Source: Oscillibacter sp. MSJ-31 (GTDB lineage: Bacteria > Bacillota > Clostridia > Oscillospirales > Oscillospiraceae). From it: a stretch of DNA of 64,000 nucleotides. The notes beneath the pieces were generated by a model. That model made no database searches. It saw only the letters and a program-made list of their open reading frames with translations, and was not told the DNA's origin. Both the position numbers and the translations under genes were made by a program. The DNA lies in NCBI RefSeq assembly GCF_018918025.1, contig NZ_JAHLPT010000006.1, forward strand, positions 62,001 through 126,000, in the 5' to 3' direction. Numbering within the stretch: position 1 is the first letter of the stretch; each line of letters starts with the position of its first letter. This document shows positions 35,090-44,670 of the stretch, piece by piece.

Positions 35090-35839
35090 CTACCGACAGC
35101 GGTCCTGATACTCCGAGGGGGAGAGGCCGGTGAGCTTTTTGAAGGTCGAGCCGAAGTAGGCGACATCGCGGTAGCCGACCATGCCGGCGACCTCGTAGAC
35201 CTTGTAGCGGCAGTCGGCGAGGAGCCTGCGCGCCATGTGGATGCGGTAGAGCGTGAGGTAGCCGAGCGCGGTGTAGCTCGTCTCCTTTTTGAACACATGG
35301 CTCAGATGGCCCTCGCTGATGCCGATGGAACGGGCGATGGTGGTGATGTTGATGTCCGCATCGGCGTAGTGCGCGGCGATGTATTCGAGCGTCTGGAGCA
35401 CATATTTGCTCTTGTCGCCCTTGGGCAGCGCCAGCAGATCGTCCTGCGCGCTGCGGGAGGAGAAAGCCTCGTCCTTCTCGCGCACGCGCTCGATGGCGGC
35501 GATGAGCTCCTGGTCGCGGAAGGGCTTCAGAAGATAGTCCGTCGCGCCGAAGCGGAGCGCCGAGCGGGCATAGTCGAAGTCGTTGTAGGCGGTGAGCACG
35601 ATGACGTGAGCGGTGCTGCCGCGCTCGCGCAGGACGCGCATCATCTCGATGCCGTCCATGTGCGGCATCCGCACGTCGGTGATGATGAGGTTGGGGCTGT
35701 AGCGCGCGGCGGCGGCCAGACCCTCCTCGCCGTTGGAGGCTTCGCCGACCACGGCACAGCCGAGCGAGGCCCAGTCGATGCCGAGCACGATGCCGCGGCG
35801 CACCACGGCCTCGTCGTCAACGATCAGTACCTTGAGCAT
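35090..35839 (-). CDS. Two-component response regulator, AraC-type (YesN-like)
   Basis: 249 residues: receiver domain (about 1-120) with acidic pocket LIVDDEAVV, phosphoacceptor Asp55 in LIITDVRMPHMDG, Thr in VLTAYND and Lys in LLKPF; then an AraC HTH pair (about 150-249: ITTIARSIGISEGHLSHVFKK, VYEVAGMVGYRDVAYFGSTFKK). It should activate promoters on phosphorylation. ATG at 35839 lies inside the kinase gene (23-base overlap) with AAAGGAGAGGACC upstream. The AfuABC-type operon starts immediately downstream, its most likely target. Confidence 0.92.
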   Translation of the reverse strand: MLKVLIVDDEAVVRRGIVLGIDWASLGCAVVGEASNGEEGLAAAARYSPNLIITDVRMPHMDGIEMMRVLRERGSTAHVIVLTAYNDFDYARSALRFGATDYLLKPFRDQELIAAIERVREKDEAFSSRSAQDDLLALPKGDKSKYVLQTLEYIAAHYADADINITTIARSIGISEGHLSHVFKKETSYTALGYLTLYRIHMARRLLADCRYKVYEVAGMVGYRDVAYFGSTFKKLTGLSPSEYQDRCR

Positions 35840-37514
35840 GGTCCTCTCCTTTCTGCATCGGGAGCCGCAGCTGCACACAGCTGCCGCCGCCCTCGTTCGG
35901 ATACGCGCTCAGACCGCAGCTTTCACCGTAGCTCAGGCGCACGATGCGGTCCACGTTGTTCAGGCCCAGATGGCCGCCGGGAATAAGCTCATGGCTGTTG
36001 AGCCGTTCGAGCACCTCCGGCGGGATGCCGCTGCCGTTGTCGGACACCTTGAGCAGCAGATAGCCCTCCGCGTCCTCCTCCGCCCAGAGCTTGATGAAGC
36101 CCTCGTCGCTGTCGGCCACGCCGTGGATGATGGCGTTTTCCACCAGCGGCTGTAAAATGAGCTTGGGCACCACGCAGTGCTGGAAGCGCTCGTCCACATC
36201 AAGCTCACAGACGAAGCGGTCGCCGAAGCGGACCTCCTGAATGGCGAGGTAGCGCCCGATCAGCTCGAGCTCCTCCTCAAGCGTGATGTACTCGCTGCCG
36301 GAGATGCCCGCGCGCAGCAGCGCGGCGAGGTCGGCGGCCAGCTCCGCCACCTGCGGCACGCCGCCGGTCACGCCCAGCCACTTCATGCAGTCGAGCGTGT
36401 TGTAGAGAAAGTGCGGGTTGAGCTGGGACTGGAGCATCCGCAGGCGCGTTTCGTTCAGCTCGCGCTCGCGCTGCACGCTGCGCTCAAGGTTCTGGCGGTA
36501 CTCCGCCGTCATGCGGTCGAAGCTCGCCGCGAGGCGGCCCATTTCATCCTGCCGTGTGCTTTCGATGCGCACATCGTAATCACCGCCCTCGACGCGGCGC
36601 ATCGCGCCGTCGAGCTCGTTGACCGGCTCAAAGAGACGGCGGCTGAGCCACCAGGCGCACACGAGACAGAGCACCAGACACAGCGCGCCCATCAGCGCGG
36701 CGACGAGATAGATCGACCGGACGACCTGCGCGGTATAGGTCTGCGGCTGCTGCAGAATGAGCGAAAAGCCGCTTTCCGCGCAGGCGCCGACGTAGTAGCT
36801 GCGCTCGCCGTCCCCGTCGGAGAGAGACTTGCCGGAGAGCAGCTGCGCGCGCAGCAGGGCAAGGGTATCGTCGGCGCGCAGGGGTTGGGAGGCGTAGAGC
36901 AGCCGCCACGTCGCATCGACGAGCAGCAGATCGTCCGCACCGCGCAGCAGGGGCGCGAAGAAGGCGTCGAAGTTGGCGTCGTCCATGCGGAACACGGCAT
37001 AGCCGAGCACCGCACCGCCGCGCGCGGTCACAGGACAGGCTCCGGCGAGCCCGCCGTTTCCGGCGCGCAGCACAATGCCGTCTGCCGCGCGGGCCGCGCT
37101 GAGTATGCCCCAGCCGGTGCTTTGCGCGGCGGGCCATACGTTCGCCGTGGTATAGAGGCAGTCGCCGTCCTCGCCGTAGACCTCAAAGTCGGCGTATTCG
37201 CGCAGCGCGACCGTGCTGCGGTTCAAAAGCTGATAGAGCGTGCGCGAGTCGCTGCCGCCGCGGCGCAGGGCGCTGCGCGTCACGGTGCTGCCGGCCAGGG
37301 CGCGCGTGACGTCGCCGCAGTCGGTAAGCAGTGCGTCGAGCTGCGTGGTGAGCAGCGCCATCTCCTCCTGCGCGTCGGTACGCAGGGTGTGCTCGCTGCG
37401 GAAGATCATCACCTGCGTCATCAGCACGTCGCACAGCAGCAGCGGCACGAGCGCGACGAGCAGGACGGTGAGAAAAATGCGGTTTCGGAAGGACCGCTCA
37501 AGCCATGCTCTCAT
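35817..37514 (-). CDS. Sensor histidine kinase (YesM/LytS-like)
   Basis: Membrane kinase of 565 residues. One helix near residues 11-33, a large extracytoplasmic sensor region (to about 270), a second helix, HAMP (about 295-345), then the His_kinase domain with QSQLNPHFLYNTLDCMKWLG (phosphoacceptor His) and a HATPase domain (ENAIIHGV, KVSDNGSGIP). It pairs with the YesN-like regulator downstream. The upstream gene encodes a binding lipoprotein overlapping by 4 bases, so the kinase may sense ligand through that protein, a three-component design. Confidence 0.92.
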   Translation of the reverse strand: MRAWLERSFRNRIFLTVLLVALVPLLLCDVLMTQVMIFRSEHTLRTDAQEEMALLTTQLDALLTDCGDVTRALAGSTVTRSALRRGGSDSRTLYQLLNRSTVALREYADFEVYGEDGDCLYTTANVWPAAQSTGWGILSAARAADGIVLRAGNGGLAGACPVTARGGAVLGYAVFRMDDANFDAFFAPLLRGADDLLLVDATWRLLYASQPLRADDTLALLRAQLLSGKSLSDGDGERSYYVGACAESGFSLILQQPQTYTAQVVRSIYLVAALMGALCLVLCLVCAWWLSRRLFEPVNELDGAMRRVEGGDYDVRIESTRQDEMGRLAASFDRMTAEYRQNLERSVQRERELNETRLRMLQSQLNPHFLYNTLDCMKWLGVTGGVPQVAELAADLAALLRAGISGSEYITLEEELELIGRYLAIQEVRFGDRFVCELDVDERFQHCVVPKLILQPLVENAIIHGVADSDEGFIKLWAEEDAEGYLLLKVSDNGSGIPPEVLERLNSHELIPGGHLGLNNVDRIVRLSYGESCGLSAYPNEGGGSCVQLRLPMQKGEDHAQGTDR

Positions 37515-38509
37515 GCTTCCACCTCCCCGCACAGCGCCTGCCAGGCGTCGAAAAGCTCCTGCCGCCGCTCATCCGCGCGGCGCAGGTCGTAGGGGAGGAC
37601 GGTCAGCTCGGGTAGCGCGTCGGAGGCGGTATCCGCACGCACGCTGCGGCGGCTGAGCTCCGTGCCCAGCAGCTGCTGAACGTCGGGCGAGAGCAGAAAG
37701 TCGATGAATTTCCGCGCGTTTTCCTCGTGCGCGCAGCCGCGGACGATGGCCGCGCCGTCCGGCAGGACGCTCGTGCCCTCGGCGGGGTAGACGATGGCGA
37801 CGTCGAGCCCATCGGCGATGGCCTTGCGGGCGTTTTCCTCCAGCGTCACGCCGACGTAGCAGCTGCCGTCTGCCACGGCGGGGACCACGCCGCCGCTGTC
37901 GGCGATGATGCGTCCGTCAAGATTGCGGAAGAACGCGGCGAGGGTGTTGTCGGTGTTGCCGCCGACGGCCTGCAGAAGGGTGCCGAGCGCGGTGCAGCTC
38001 GAGCCGGAAACGGTCGGGTCGGCAAAGGCGATGCGCCCGCGCCAGCCCGCGTCGAGCAGGTCGGCCCAGCGCCCGGGCGGATTCTGCCGCACGAGCTTGG
38101 TGTTGTAGATCAGTACGACCGGCAGAGCGGAAAAGGGCGTCCATATACCGCCGCCGAGATCGTATTCCGGCGCAACGTCTCCGGCGTATTCGCTCACATA
38201 GGGCGCGAAGCACGCGCTGTACGCGCTCAGACTGTCCGCGCCGCCGCCGAACATCAGGTCGGCGCCGCTTTCCCCCGCGGCGATGCGCTCGAGAAGCGTC
38301 ACGGTGCCGCCGGTCTCCAGCTCGACCCAGATGCCGGTGCGCTGCTCAAATTCCTTGAGGATGGGCTCGTAGATCGTTTCCTTGTGCGAGGTGAAAATGA
38401 CCAGACGGTCCCCCTCAGCGGGCGCGAAGGAGGAGACGTCCTGCGTGTCCGCGCGGCCGCAGCCGGTGAGCAGAAGCAGGCAGACGAGCAGCAGACAGCA
38501 GCGGCGCAT
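37511..38509 (-). CDS. Substrate-binding lipoprotein of a three-component sensor (FbpA/PgtC-like)
   Basis: 332 residues with lipobox LLTGC and a type II binding-protein fold (LVIFTSHKETIYEPILKEFEQ, GADLMFGGGADSL, GRIAFADPTVSGSSC, FIDFLLSPDVQQLLG). No permease or ATPase gene follows; instead a histidine kinase and regulator do, with 4-base overlap. A ligand sensor role, as in PgtC/UhpC-like or BctC-type three-component systems, is inferred. ATG at 38509 is chosen because GGAGG is 10 bases upstream, while the ATG at 38518 abuts it. Confidence 0.83.
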   Translation of the reverse strand: MRRCCLLLVCLLLLTGCGRADTQDVSSFAPAEGDRLVIFTSHKETIYEPILKEFEQRTGIWVELETGGTVTLLERIAAGESGADLMFGGGADSLSAYSACFAPYVSEYAGDVAPEYDLGGGIWTPFSALPVVLIYNTKLVRQNPPGRWADLLDAGWRGRIAFADPTVSGSSCTALGTLLQAVGGNTDNTLAAFFRNLDGRIIADSGGVVPAVADGSCYVGVTLEENARKAIADGLDVAIVYPAEGTSVLPDGAAIVRGCAHEENARKFIDFLLSPDVQQLLGTELSRRSVRADTASDALPELTVLPYDLRRADERRQELFDAWQALCGEVEA

Positions 38510-38585
38510 AACGGGCATCCCTCCTGATTCGACGAATTTCTTTACCATTTTAACAGGAAAAAGCGCACTTTGCAATCCATTCTTC

Positions 38586-38614
38586 TGGACGAAGCGGGCA
38601 AAGCGTGCTTTAAT
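38586..38614 (+). promoter_or_regulatory. Promoter for the phosphohexomutase gene
   Basis: TGGACG (38586-38591), 17-base spacer, TTTAAT (38609-38614), 33 bases before the ATG. Lies in the 137-base divergent region shared with the sensor operon. Confidence 0.55.
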
Positions 38615-38646
38615 AATAAAGTAAAATTTTCTGCTGGAGGAAGACT

Positions 38647-40323
38647 ATGACCGCTCTGAACACTTACCGCCGCTGGCTCGCGCGCGTGGAGGACGACGCG
38701 CTGCGCGCGGAGCTTTCCGCGCTCGACGAGGTGCGCGACGCCGCACAGATCGAGGACCGCTTTTACCGTGACCTTGCCTTCGGCACCGGCGGACTGCGCG
38801 GCGTGCTCGGCGCGGGCACGAACCGCATGAATGTTTACGTTGTCCGCCGCGCGACGCAGGGGCTTGCCGCTTACCTCAAGGCGGCGGGACTGCCGCTGCG
38901 CTGCGCCATTGCCTACGACAGCCGCATCGGCTCGGCGCGCTTCGCGCGCGAGACCGCGCGTGTGCTTGCCGCCAACGGCGTGACCGCCTATCTCTATCCG
39001 CGCCTGGAGCCGACGCCCGCGCTGAGCTGGGCGGTGCGCTATTACGGCTGCGGGGCGGGCGTGTGCGTTACGGCGAGCCACAACCCCGCAGCCTACAACG
39101 GCTACAAGGTCTACGGTCCCGACGGCTGCCAGATCACGCTCGAGGCGGCGGATGCCGTATCGAAGCACATCGGGGCCGCAGATCATTTTGACGGCGTGCG
39201 TCTGTGCGGCTTTGCCGACGCGCTGGCGGACGGAACCATCCGCATGATCGGCGAGGACTGCCTGGAGGCATTCCTCGACGCGGTGGAGCGCCAGAGCGTC
39301 TGGGATGGCGACAGATCTGCGCTGCGCGTGGTCTATACGCCGCTCAACGGCACGGGGCGCGAGTGCGTGACAAAGATCCTGCGCCGCATCGGCGTGACGG
39401 ATGTGACGCTCGTGCCCGAGCAGGCGTGGCCCGACGGGAGCTTTCCGACCTGTCCCTACCCGAATCCCGAGGAGCGCGCGGCGCTGGAGCGCGGCCTCGC
39501 GCTCGCGCGCAAGACGCGCGCCGATCTGCTGCTCGGCACCGACCCCGACTGCGACCGCATGGGCGCGGCGGTGCCCGACGGCGAGGACTACCGCCTGCTC
39601 ACGGGCAACGAGATGGGCGTGCTGCTGCTCGATTACCTCTGCCGCCGGCGGAGCGAAAACGGCACGATGCCCGCGCGTCCTGTGGCGGTGACGACCATCG
39701 TTTCCACCGACATGGCGGACGCGGTCGCCGCGCATTACGGCGTTGAGCTGCGCCGCACACTCACGGGCTTCAAATTCATCGGCGAGCAGATCGGCGAGCT
39801 GGAAAGGGCGGGGGAGACGGAGCGCTATCTCTTCGGCTTTGAGGAGAGCTATGGCTATCTCTCCGGCCCGCACGTCCGCGACAAGGACGCGGTGAACGCC
39901 GCGCTGCTCTGCTGCGAAATGGCTGCGTGGTACCGCGCGCAGGGCATGACGCTCACGCAGGCGATGGACGCGCTGTACGAAAAATTCGGCTATTACCGCA
40001 ATGAGCTGCAAAGCATCGTCCTGCCCGGCGAGGACGGCATGGAGCGCATGAGCGCCATTCTGACGGCCCTGCGCGCGGCTCCGCCGCACACGCTCGCGGG
40101 CGAGCGCGTCACGCGGGTGCGCGACTACCTCGGCGGTCTGGACGGTCTGCCGGCAAGCGACGTGCTGGAGCTGCGCACGGCGCACGTTAAGGTCATCGTC
40201 CGCCCGAGCGGTACGGAACCAAAGCTCAAGCTCTACTACTCCGCGCACGCGCGGACGATGGCGGAGGCCGCGGCCCTCTGCGCCGCCGCGCGGCGGGACA
40301 TGAGCGCAAGGCTCGCGGAATAG
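38647..40323 (+). CDS. Phospho-sugar mutase (phosphoglucomutase/phosphomannomutase)
   Basis: Interconverts hexose-1- and hexose-6-phosphates via a phosphoserine enzyme, cytoplasmic. 558 residues, the PgcA-like long form. Catalytic serine loop TASHNPAAYNGYKVYG; metal loop GTDPDCDRMGAA; sugar-binding GFEESYGYL; phosphate-binding RPSGTEPKLKLYYS. It lies between two Fbp/Afu-type transport loci and divergent from the sensor operon, consistent with processing of imported hexose phosphates. Confidence 0.93.
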   Translation: MTALNTYRRWLARVEDDALRAELSALDEVRDAAQIEDRFYRDLAFGTGGLRGVLGAGTNRMNVYVVRRATQGLAAYLKAAGLPLRCAIAYDSRIGSARFARETARVLAANGVTAYLYPRLEPTPALSWAVRYYGCGAGVCVTASHNPAAYNGYKVYGPDGCQITLEAADAVSKHIGAADHFDGVRLCGFADALADGTIRMIGEDCLEAFLDAVERQSVWDGDRSALRVVYTPLNGTGRECVTKILRRIGVTDVTLVPEQAWPDGSFPTCPYPNPEERAALERGLALARKTRADLLLGTDPDCDRMGAAVPDGEDYRLLTGNEMGVLLLDYLCRRRSENGTMPARPVAVTTIVSTDMADAVAAHYGVELRRTLTGFKFIGEQIGELERAGETERYLFGFEESYGYLSGPHVRDKDAVNAALLCCEMAAWYRAQGMTLTQAMDALYEKFGYYRNELQSIVLPGEDGMERMSAILTALRAAPPHTLAGERVTRVRDYLGGLDGLPASDVLELRTAHVKVIVRPSGTEPKLKLYYSAHARTMAEAAALCAAARRDMSARLAE

Positions 40324-40351
40324 GAAAGCGCTGCGCGACCTGACCGCAGGA

Positions 40352-40398
40352 TGCAAAAAAGGAGTCTGCTGCCGAGGACAGCGGACTCCTTTTTTGCA
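40352..40398. terminator. Bidirectional terminator between mutase and ABC operon
   Basis: 20-bp stem (40352-40371 with 40379-40398, one G-U pair), 7-base loop, with built-in A6 and T6 runs on both sides. Serves the convergent genes at 40323 and 40411. Confidence 0.92.
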
Positions 40399-40410
40399 GT
40401 CAGATAGGTT

Positions 40411-41487
<1,077 letters not shown>

Positions 41488-41490
41488 GGC

Positions 41491-43200
41491 TTAGTCCTCC
41501 TTCATTTTTTTGCTGGTGCCGAAATGGTTCATAAAGAGATTCATCAGCAGCACCGCGCCGTAGGTGATGACGATGAGAATCGTCGCGAACGCGCAGGCGA
41601 GGCTGTAGGAGCCCTTTTCGGCAAACTCGTTGATCTGCACCGTGATGAGCAGGAACTGCGGCGTCACGAGCAGGATGATGGCGGAAATTGCGGTGATGGA
41701 GCGCACGAACGCCGTCACAAGGCCGGAGAGGAAGGAGTCCTTGATGAGCGGCAGCGTGACGGTCATAAAGACCTTGAAGCTGTCCGCGCCCATGTCGTAG
41801 GCGGATTCCTCGATGGACTTGTCGATCTGACGCAGGGCGGAGATGCCGCTGCGCGTGCCGGTCGGCAGCGAACGCACGACAAAGACGATGATGAGGATCA
41901 ATCCCGTGCCGTAGAGCCCCTGCAGAAAGCCGGTGCGGAACACGCCCGCGGAGAAGCCGCGGATGTAGCCGACGCCGAGCACCGTGCCGGGCACGGCCAT
42001 GGCGAGCATGGACACCGCCTCAATGAAGCCCTTGGACTTAAAGCTCCGCTTGACGACGAGGTAGGAGATGATCATGCTCAGCAGCGCCGTGATGGGGGCG
42101 GAGATGAGGCTCAGGCGGAAGGAATCCCAGAACGCCTGCAGACCGTGGTAGCGCGTAAAGATGAGCTTGAACCATTTGCCGGTGAGCGGGAAGAACTTGT
42201 AGCCCCAGGTGGGGAAGAACGCGCCGATGGGCACGCACAGGTACATGAGGATGACGAAGGTGGCGGCAAGACCGCAGAGAATGGTCAGCGGGATCTTGAC
42301 GCTCTTATCCTCGATGAGCATACGGCCACGGGAGGCCTTGCCGGTCAGCGTCGCGGCGGTCTTGCGCTCAAGGTAGTACTTCTGCACCGCGAACATCGCC
42401 AGCGTGATGCACAGCAGCACGACCGCCATCGCCGCCGCGCCCGGCTTATCGTAGGAGCCGGTGATCTGCAGATAAATGGTGGTGGCGAGGGTATCGTAGG
42501 AGCCGCCGATGAGCATGGGGTTGGCGAAGTCGGCGATGGACTCGATGAAGGTGACGAGGAAGGCGTTGCCGAGGCCGGGGAGCATCAGCGGCAGCGTGAC
42601 GCTGGTGAAGACCTTCCAGCGGCTCGCGCCCATGTCGCGCGCGGCCTCCTCAAGCGAGGGGTCGATGTTCTTCAAAAGACCCTTGAGCATCATGTAGCAC
42701 ACGGGAAAGAAAGTGAGCGTCTGCACGACGGCGATGCCCCAGAAGCCGTAGACGCTGTTGTCGTAGATGCCGAGCAGGAAGCGGGTGATGATGCCCGATT
42801 TGCCGAAGAGCATGATCATGGAAAGCGACAGCACGAACGGCGGAGAGACGACCGGCAGCATCGAGACGACCTTGAAAAGGCCGCCGACGAATTTACCGAC
42901 GCGGACGTAGACTTCGACATAGGCGAAGAGCAGGCCGAGCAGCGCCGAGAGGATGCCGACGAGGAAGCCGACCTTGAGCGTGTTGGTGATGGCCTTGGTA
43001 AAGGTGGGCATGGCGAAGATGCGCTCGAAGATGCCGAAGCCGAAGCTGCCGTCGCCCACGAAGCTGTCCACCAGCAGGATCGCCAGCGGATAGAGAATGA
43101 ACAGAGTCAGAAAGGTGATGAGCACGACGATGGTGGTGACCATGATGGGATCGGCCATCAGCTTTTTCCGGTCCAGCGCCGCGCTTTGAGAACGTGCCAT
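41491..43200 (-). CDS. ABC transporter permease, two-domain (FbpB/AfuB-type), second locus
   Basis: 569 residues, about twelve helices, two BPD domains. The EAA loops are ARDMGASRWKVFTSVTLPLM (first half) and AYDMGADSFKVFMTVTLPLI (second half). Shorter than the paralogue at 30521. ATG at 43200 has AAGGAG 7 bases upstream. Preceded by the binding-protein gene and a GC stem-loop. Ligand not determined; iron or sugar phosphate. Confidence 0.9.
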   Translation of the reverse strand: MARSQSAALDRKKLMADPIMVTTIVVLITFLTLFILYPLAILLVDSFVGDGSFGFGIFERIFAMPTFTKAITNTLKVGFLVGILSALLGLLFAYVEVYVRVGKFVGGLFKVVSMLPVVSPPFVLSLSMIMLFGKSGIITRFLLGIYDNSVYGFWGIAVVQTLTFFPVCYMMLKGLLKNIDPSLEEAARDMGASRWKVFTSVTLPLMLPGLGNAFLVTFIESIADFANPMLIGGSYDTLATTIYLQITGSYDKPGAAAMAVVLLCITLAMFAVQKYYLERKTAATLTGKASRGRMLIEDKSVKIPLTILCGLAATFVILMYLCVPIGAFFPTWGYKFFPLTGKWFKLIFTRYHGLQAFWDSFRLSLISAPITALLSMIISYLVVKRSFKSKGFIEAVSMLAMAVPGTVLGVGYIRGFSAGVFRTGFLQGLYGTGLILIIVFVVRSLPTGTRSGISALRQIDKSIEESAYDMGADSFKVFMTVTLPLIKDSFLSGLVTAFVRSITAISAIILLVTPQFLLITVQINEFAEKGSYSLACAFATILIVITYGAVLLMNLFMNHFGTSKKMKED

Positions 43201-43239
43201 AGGGAGCTCCTTTCTTGGTGGTTTGGAGGAAAACGCAGG

Positions 43240-43267
43240 CGGGGCAGCGGCTCATGCCGCCGCCCCG
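43240..43267 (-). promoter_or_regulatory. GC stem-loop between binding-protein and permease genes
   Basis: 12-bp stem (43240-43251 with 43256-43267, one G-U pair), 4-base loop, no U-tract. Third instance in this window of a stem after an ABC binding-protein gene. Confidence 0.55.
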
Positions 43268-43308
43268 TCGGGATCGTTGGGTCGATGCGATAGACGATGT
43301 AGGAAGAA

Positions 43309-44439
43309 TTACTTCACCTGGAAGCGGTTCTCGTCGCCGGTGTTCGCGCCGGAGGCGGCCAGAGCATTCATGACCTCCTCAACGTAGGTCTTGATGTTCT
43401 TGGTGGCGTCGTCGAAGTCATAGTCCATGACGTTCTCGGGGTCCAGACCGAACTCCACGGCAACCTCGGGCTGGGTGGCGTTGTCAATGACCAGGAACTG
43501 ATAGGAGCCGTTCTGAGCGGCGAGGTTCACGCAGTCGGGAGAGAGCGCGTACTCGATCCACAGCTTCGCGGCGTTGGGGTGCGCGGCGCCCTTGAAGATG
43601 GCGGTAGCGCCGATCTCACAGGAGGTGCCGGAGGACGGGATGATCAGCTCGATGTTATCGTAGCCGTTGTCGATGATCTGGGTGATGCCGTCATGCAGGA
43701 AGCCGATGCCGATGACGCACTCGCCGGTGCCGACGTTCTTGCTCGGACCGGAGCCGGACTTGGTGTAGACCTCAATGTTCTTATCGAGGTCGACGAGGTA
43801 CTGGATGCCCTCATCGTGGCCGTACTTCTGGATCATGGTGTTGATAACCAGCTTGGCGGTGCCGGCGGTGTTGTAGTTGGACAGCCAGATCAGGCCCTTG
43901 TACTCGGGCTTGAGCAGGTCGGGCCAATCCTGAGGAGCCTCAAGACCCATGCGCTCGAGCTCGTCGGTGTTGACCATGAAGCCAAGGATGCCGGTGTAGA
44001 TGCCGTACCAGTAGCCGTCAGCGTTCTTGTACTGGGGCTTGGCGATGTGAGAGGCGTTCTCCGCCTGATAGGCCTCGAGCAGACCCTCGGCCGCGCAGAC
44101 GTTGTAGGGATCGGTCGTGCCGCCGAACCAGACGTCGGCAGACGGATTGCCGTTCTCTTCCTCGATCTTGGCCTGCACCTCACCGGTGGACAGACGCTGA
44201 TACTCGACCTCGATGCCGTACATCTTCTCGAAGTTCTCACAGGCAGCGGCGAGGTACTCCTCCTCGCAGGAGCCGTAGACTACGAGCTTGCCCTCGGCCT
44301 TGGCGGCGTCGACGAGGCTGGTCTCTTCGGCGCCCTGCTGATCGTCAGCGGGGGCCTGGGTGTCGTCCTGCTTGCTGCCGCAGGCGACCAGGCTGAGCGC
44401 CATCACCAGGCAGAGGAGCAGAGCAATGAGCTTTTTCAT
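43309..44439 (-). CDS. ABC transporter substrate-binding lipoprotein (FbpA/AfuA-like), second locus
   Basis: 376 residues, lipobox SLVAC (Cys20). Fold and motifs resemble AfuA-type proteins: LVVYGSCEEEYLAAACENFE, ADVWFGGTTDP, GIYTGILGFMVNTDEL, KSGSGPSKNVGTGECVIG, and GIGFLHDGI followed 25 residues later by GTSCEIGATA. The His-Asp pair and the later Glu recall the sugar-contacting residues of AfuA; this comparison is from memory. ATG at 44439 has GGAGG 9 bases upstream. First gene of the second transport operon. Confidence 0.87.
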   Translation of the reverse strand: MKKLIALLLCLVMALSLVACGSKQDDTQAPADDQQGAEETSLVDAAKAEGKLVVYGSCEEEYLAAACENFEKMYGIEVEYQRLSTGEVQAKIEEENGNPSADVWFGGTTDPYNVCAAEGLLEAYQAENASHIAKPQYKNADGYWYGIYTGILGFMVNTDELERMGLEAPQDWPDLLKPEYKGLIWLSNYNTAGTAKLVINTMIQKYGHDEGIQYLVDLDKNIEVYTKSGSGPSKNVGTGECVIGIGFLHDGITQIIDNGYDNIELIIPSSGTSCEIGATAIFKGAAHPNAAKLWIEYALSPDCVNLAAQNGSYQFLVIDNATQPEVAVEFGLDPENVMDYDFDDATKNIKTYVEEVMNALAASGANTGDENRFQVK

Positions 44440-44476
44440 GCAAATTTTCCTCCAATTCAAAATTTATCCGGGGGCC

Positions 44477-44494
44477 ATCGGGAACGTTCCCGAT
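44477..44494. promoter_or_regulatory. Perfect 18-bp palindrome downstream of the transporter promoter
   Basis: ATCGGGAACGTTCCCGAT, fully self-complementary, centred on CG as in LacI-family operators. It lies 10-27 bases after the predicted transcription start of the 43309 operon, a repressor position. Confidence 0.65.
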
Positions 44495-44511
44495 CCCATC
44501 AGATCGCAAAA

Positions 44512-44540
44512 ATATTACAACTTATACGGAACGATGGCAA
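44512..44540 (-). promoter_or_regulatory. Promoter of the second Fbp/Afu-type operon
   Basis: Minus-strand TTGCCA (44535-44540), 17-base spacer, TAATAT (44512-44517). Confidence 0.65.
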
Positions 44541-44612
44541 GAAAATTTGCCGAACTTAGCAGTTTTACACGCAATTTATCAGATTTGTCCGGTGTTCTTG
44601 TCAGAATCGTCC

Positions 44613-44630
44613 CACATTGTCAAAAATGTG
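44613..44630. repeat. Inverted repeat CACATT-N6-AATGTG
   Basis: Perfect 6-bp arms around GTCAAA in the 231-base gap between the bile salt hydrolase stop codon and the transporter promoter. No U-tract, so more likely a protein site than a terminator; the rest of the gap shows nothing else clear. Confidence 0.35.
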
Positions 44631-44670
44631 ACAAAATCGCCGGGGGAAGGAGGGGCTGCGGGCGGGGGCG

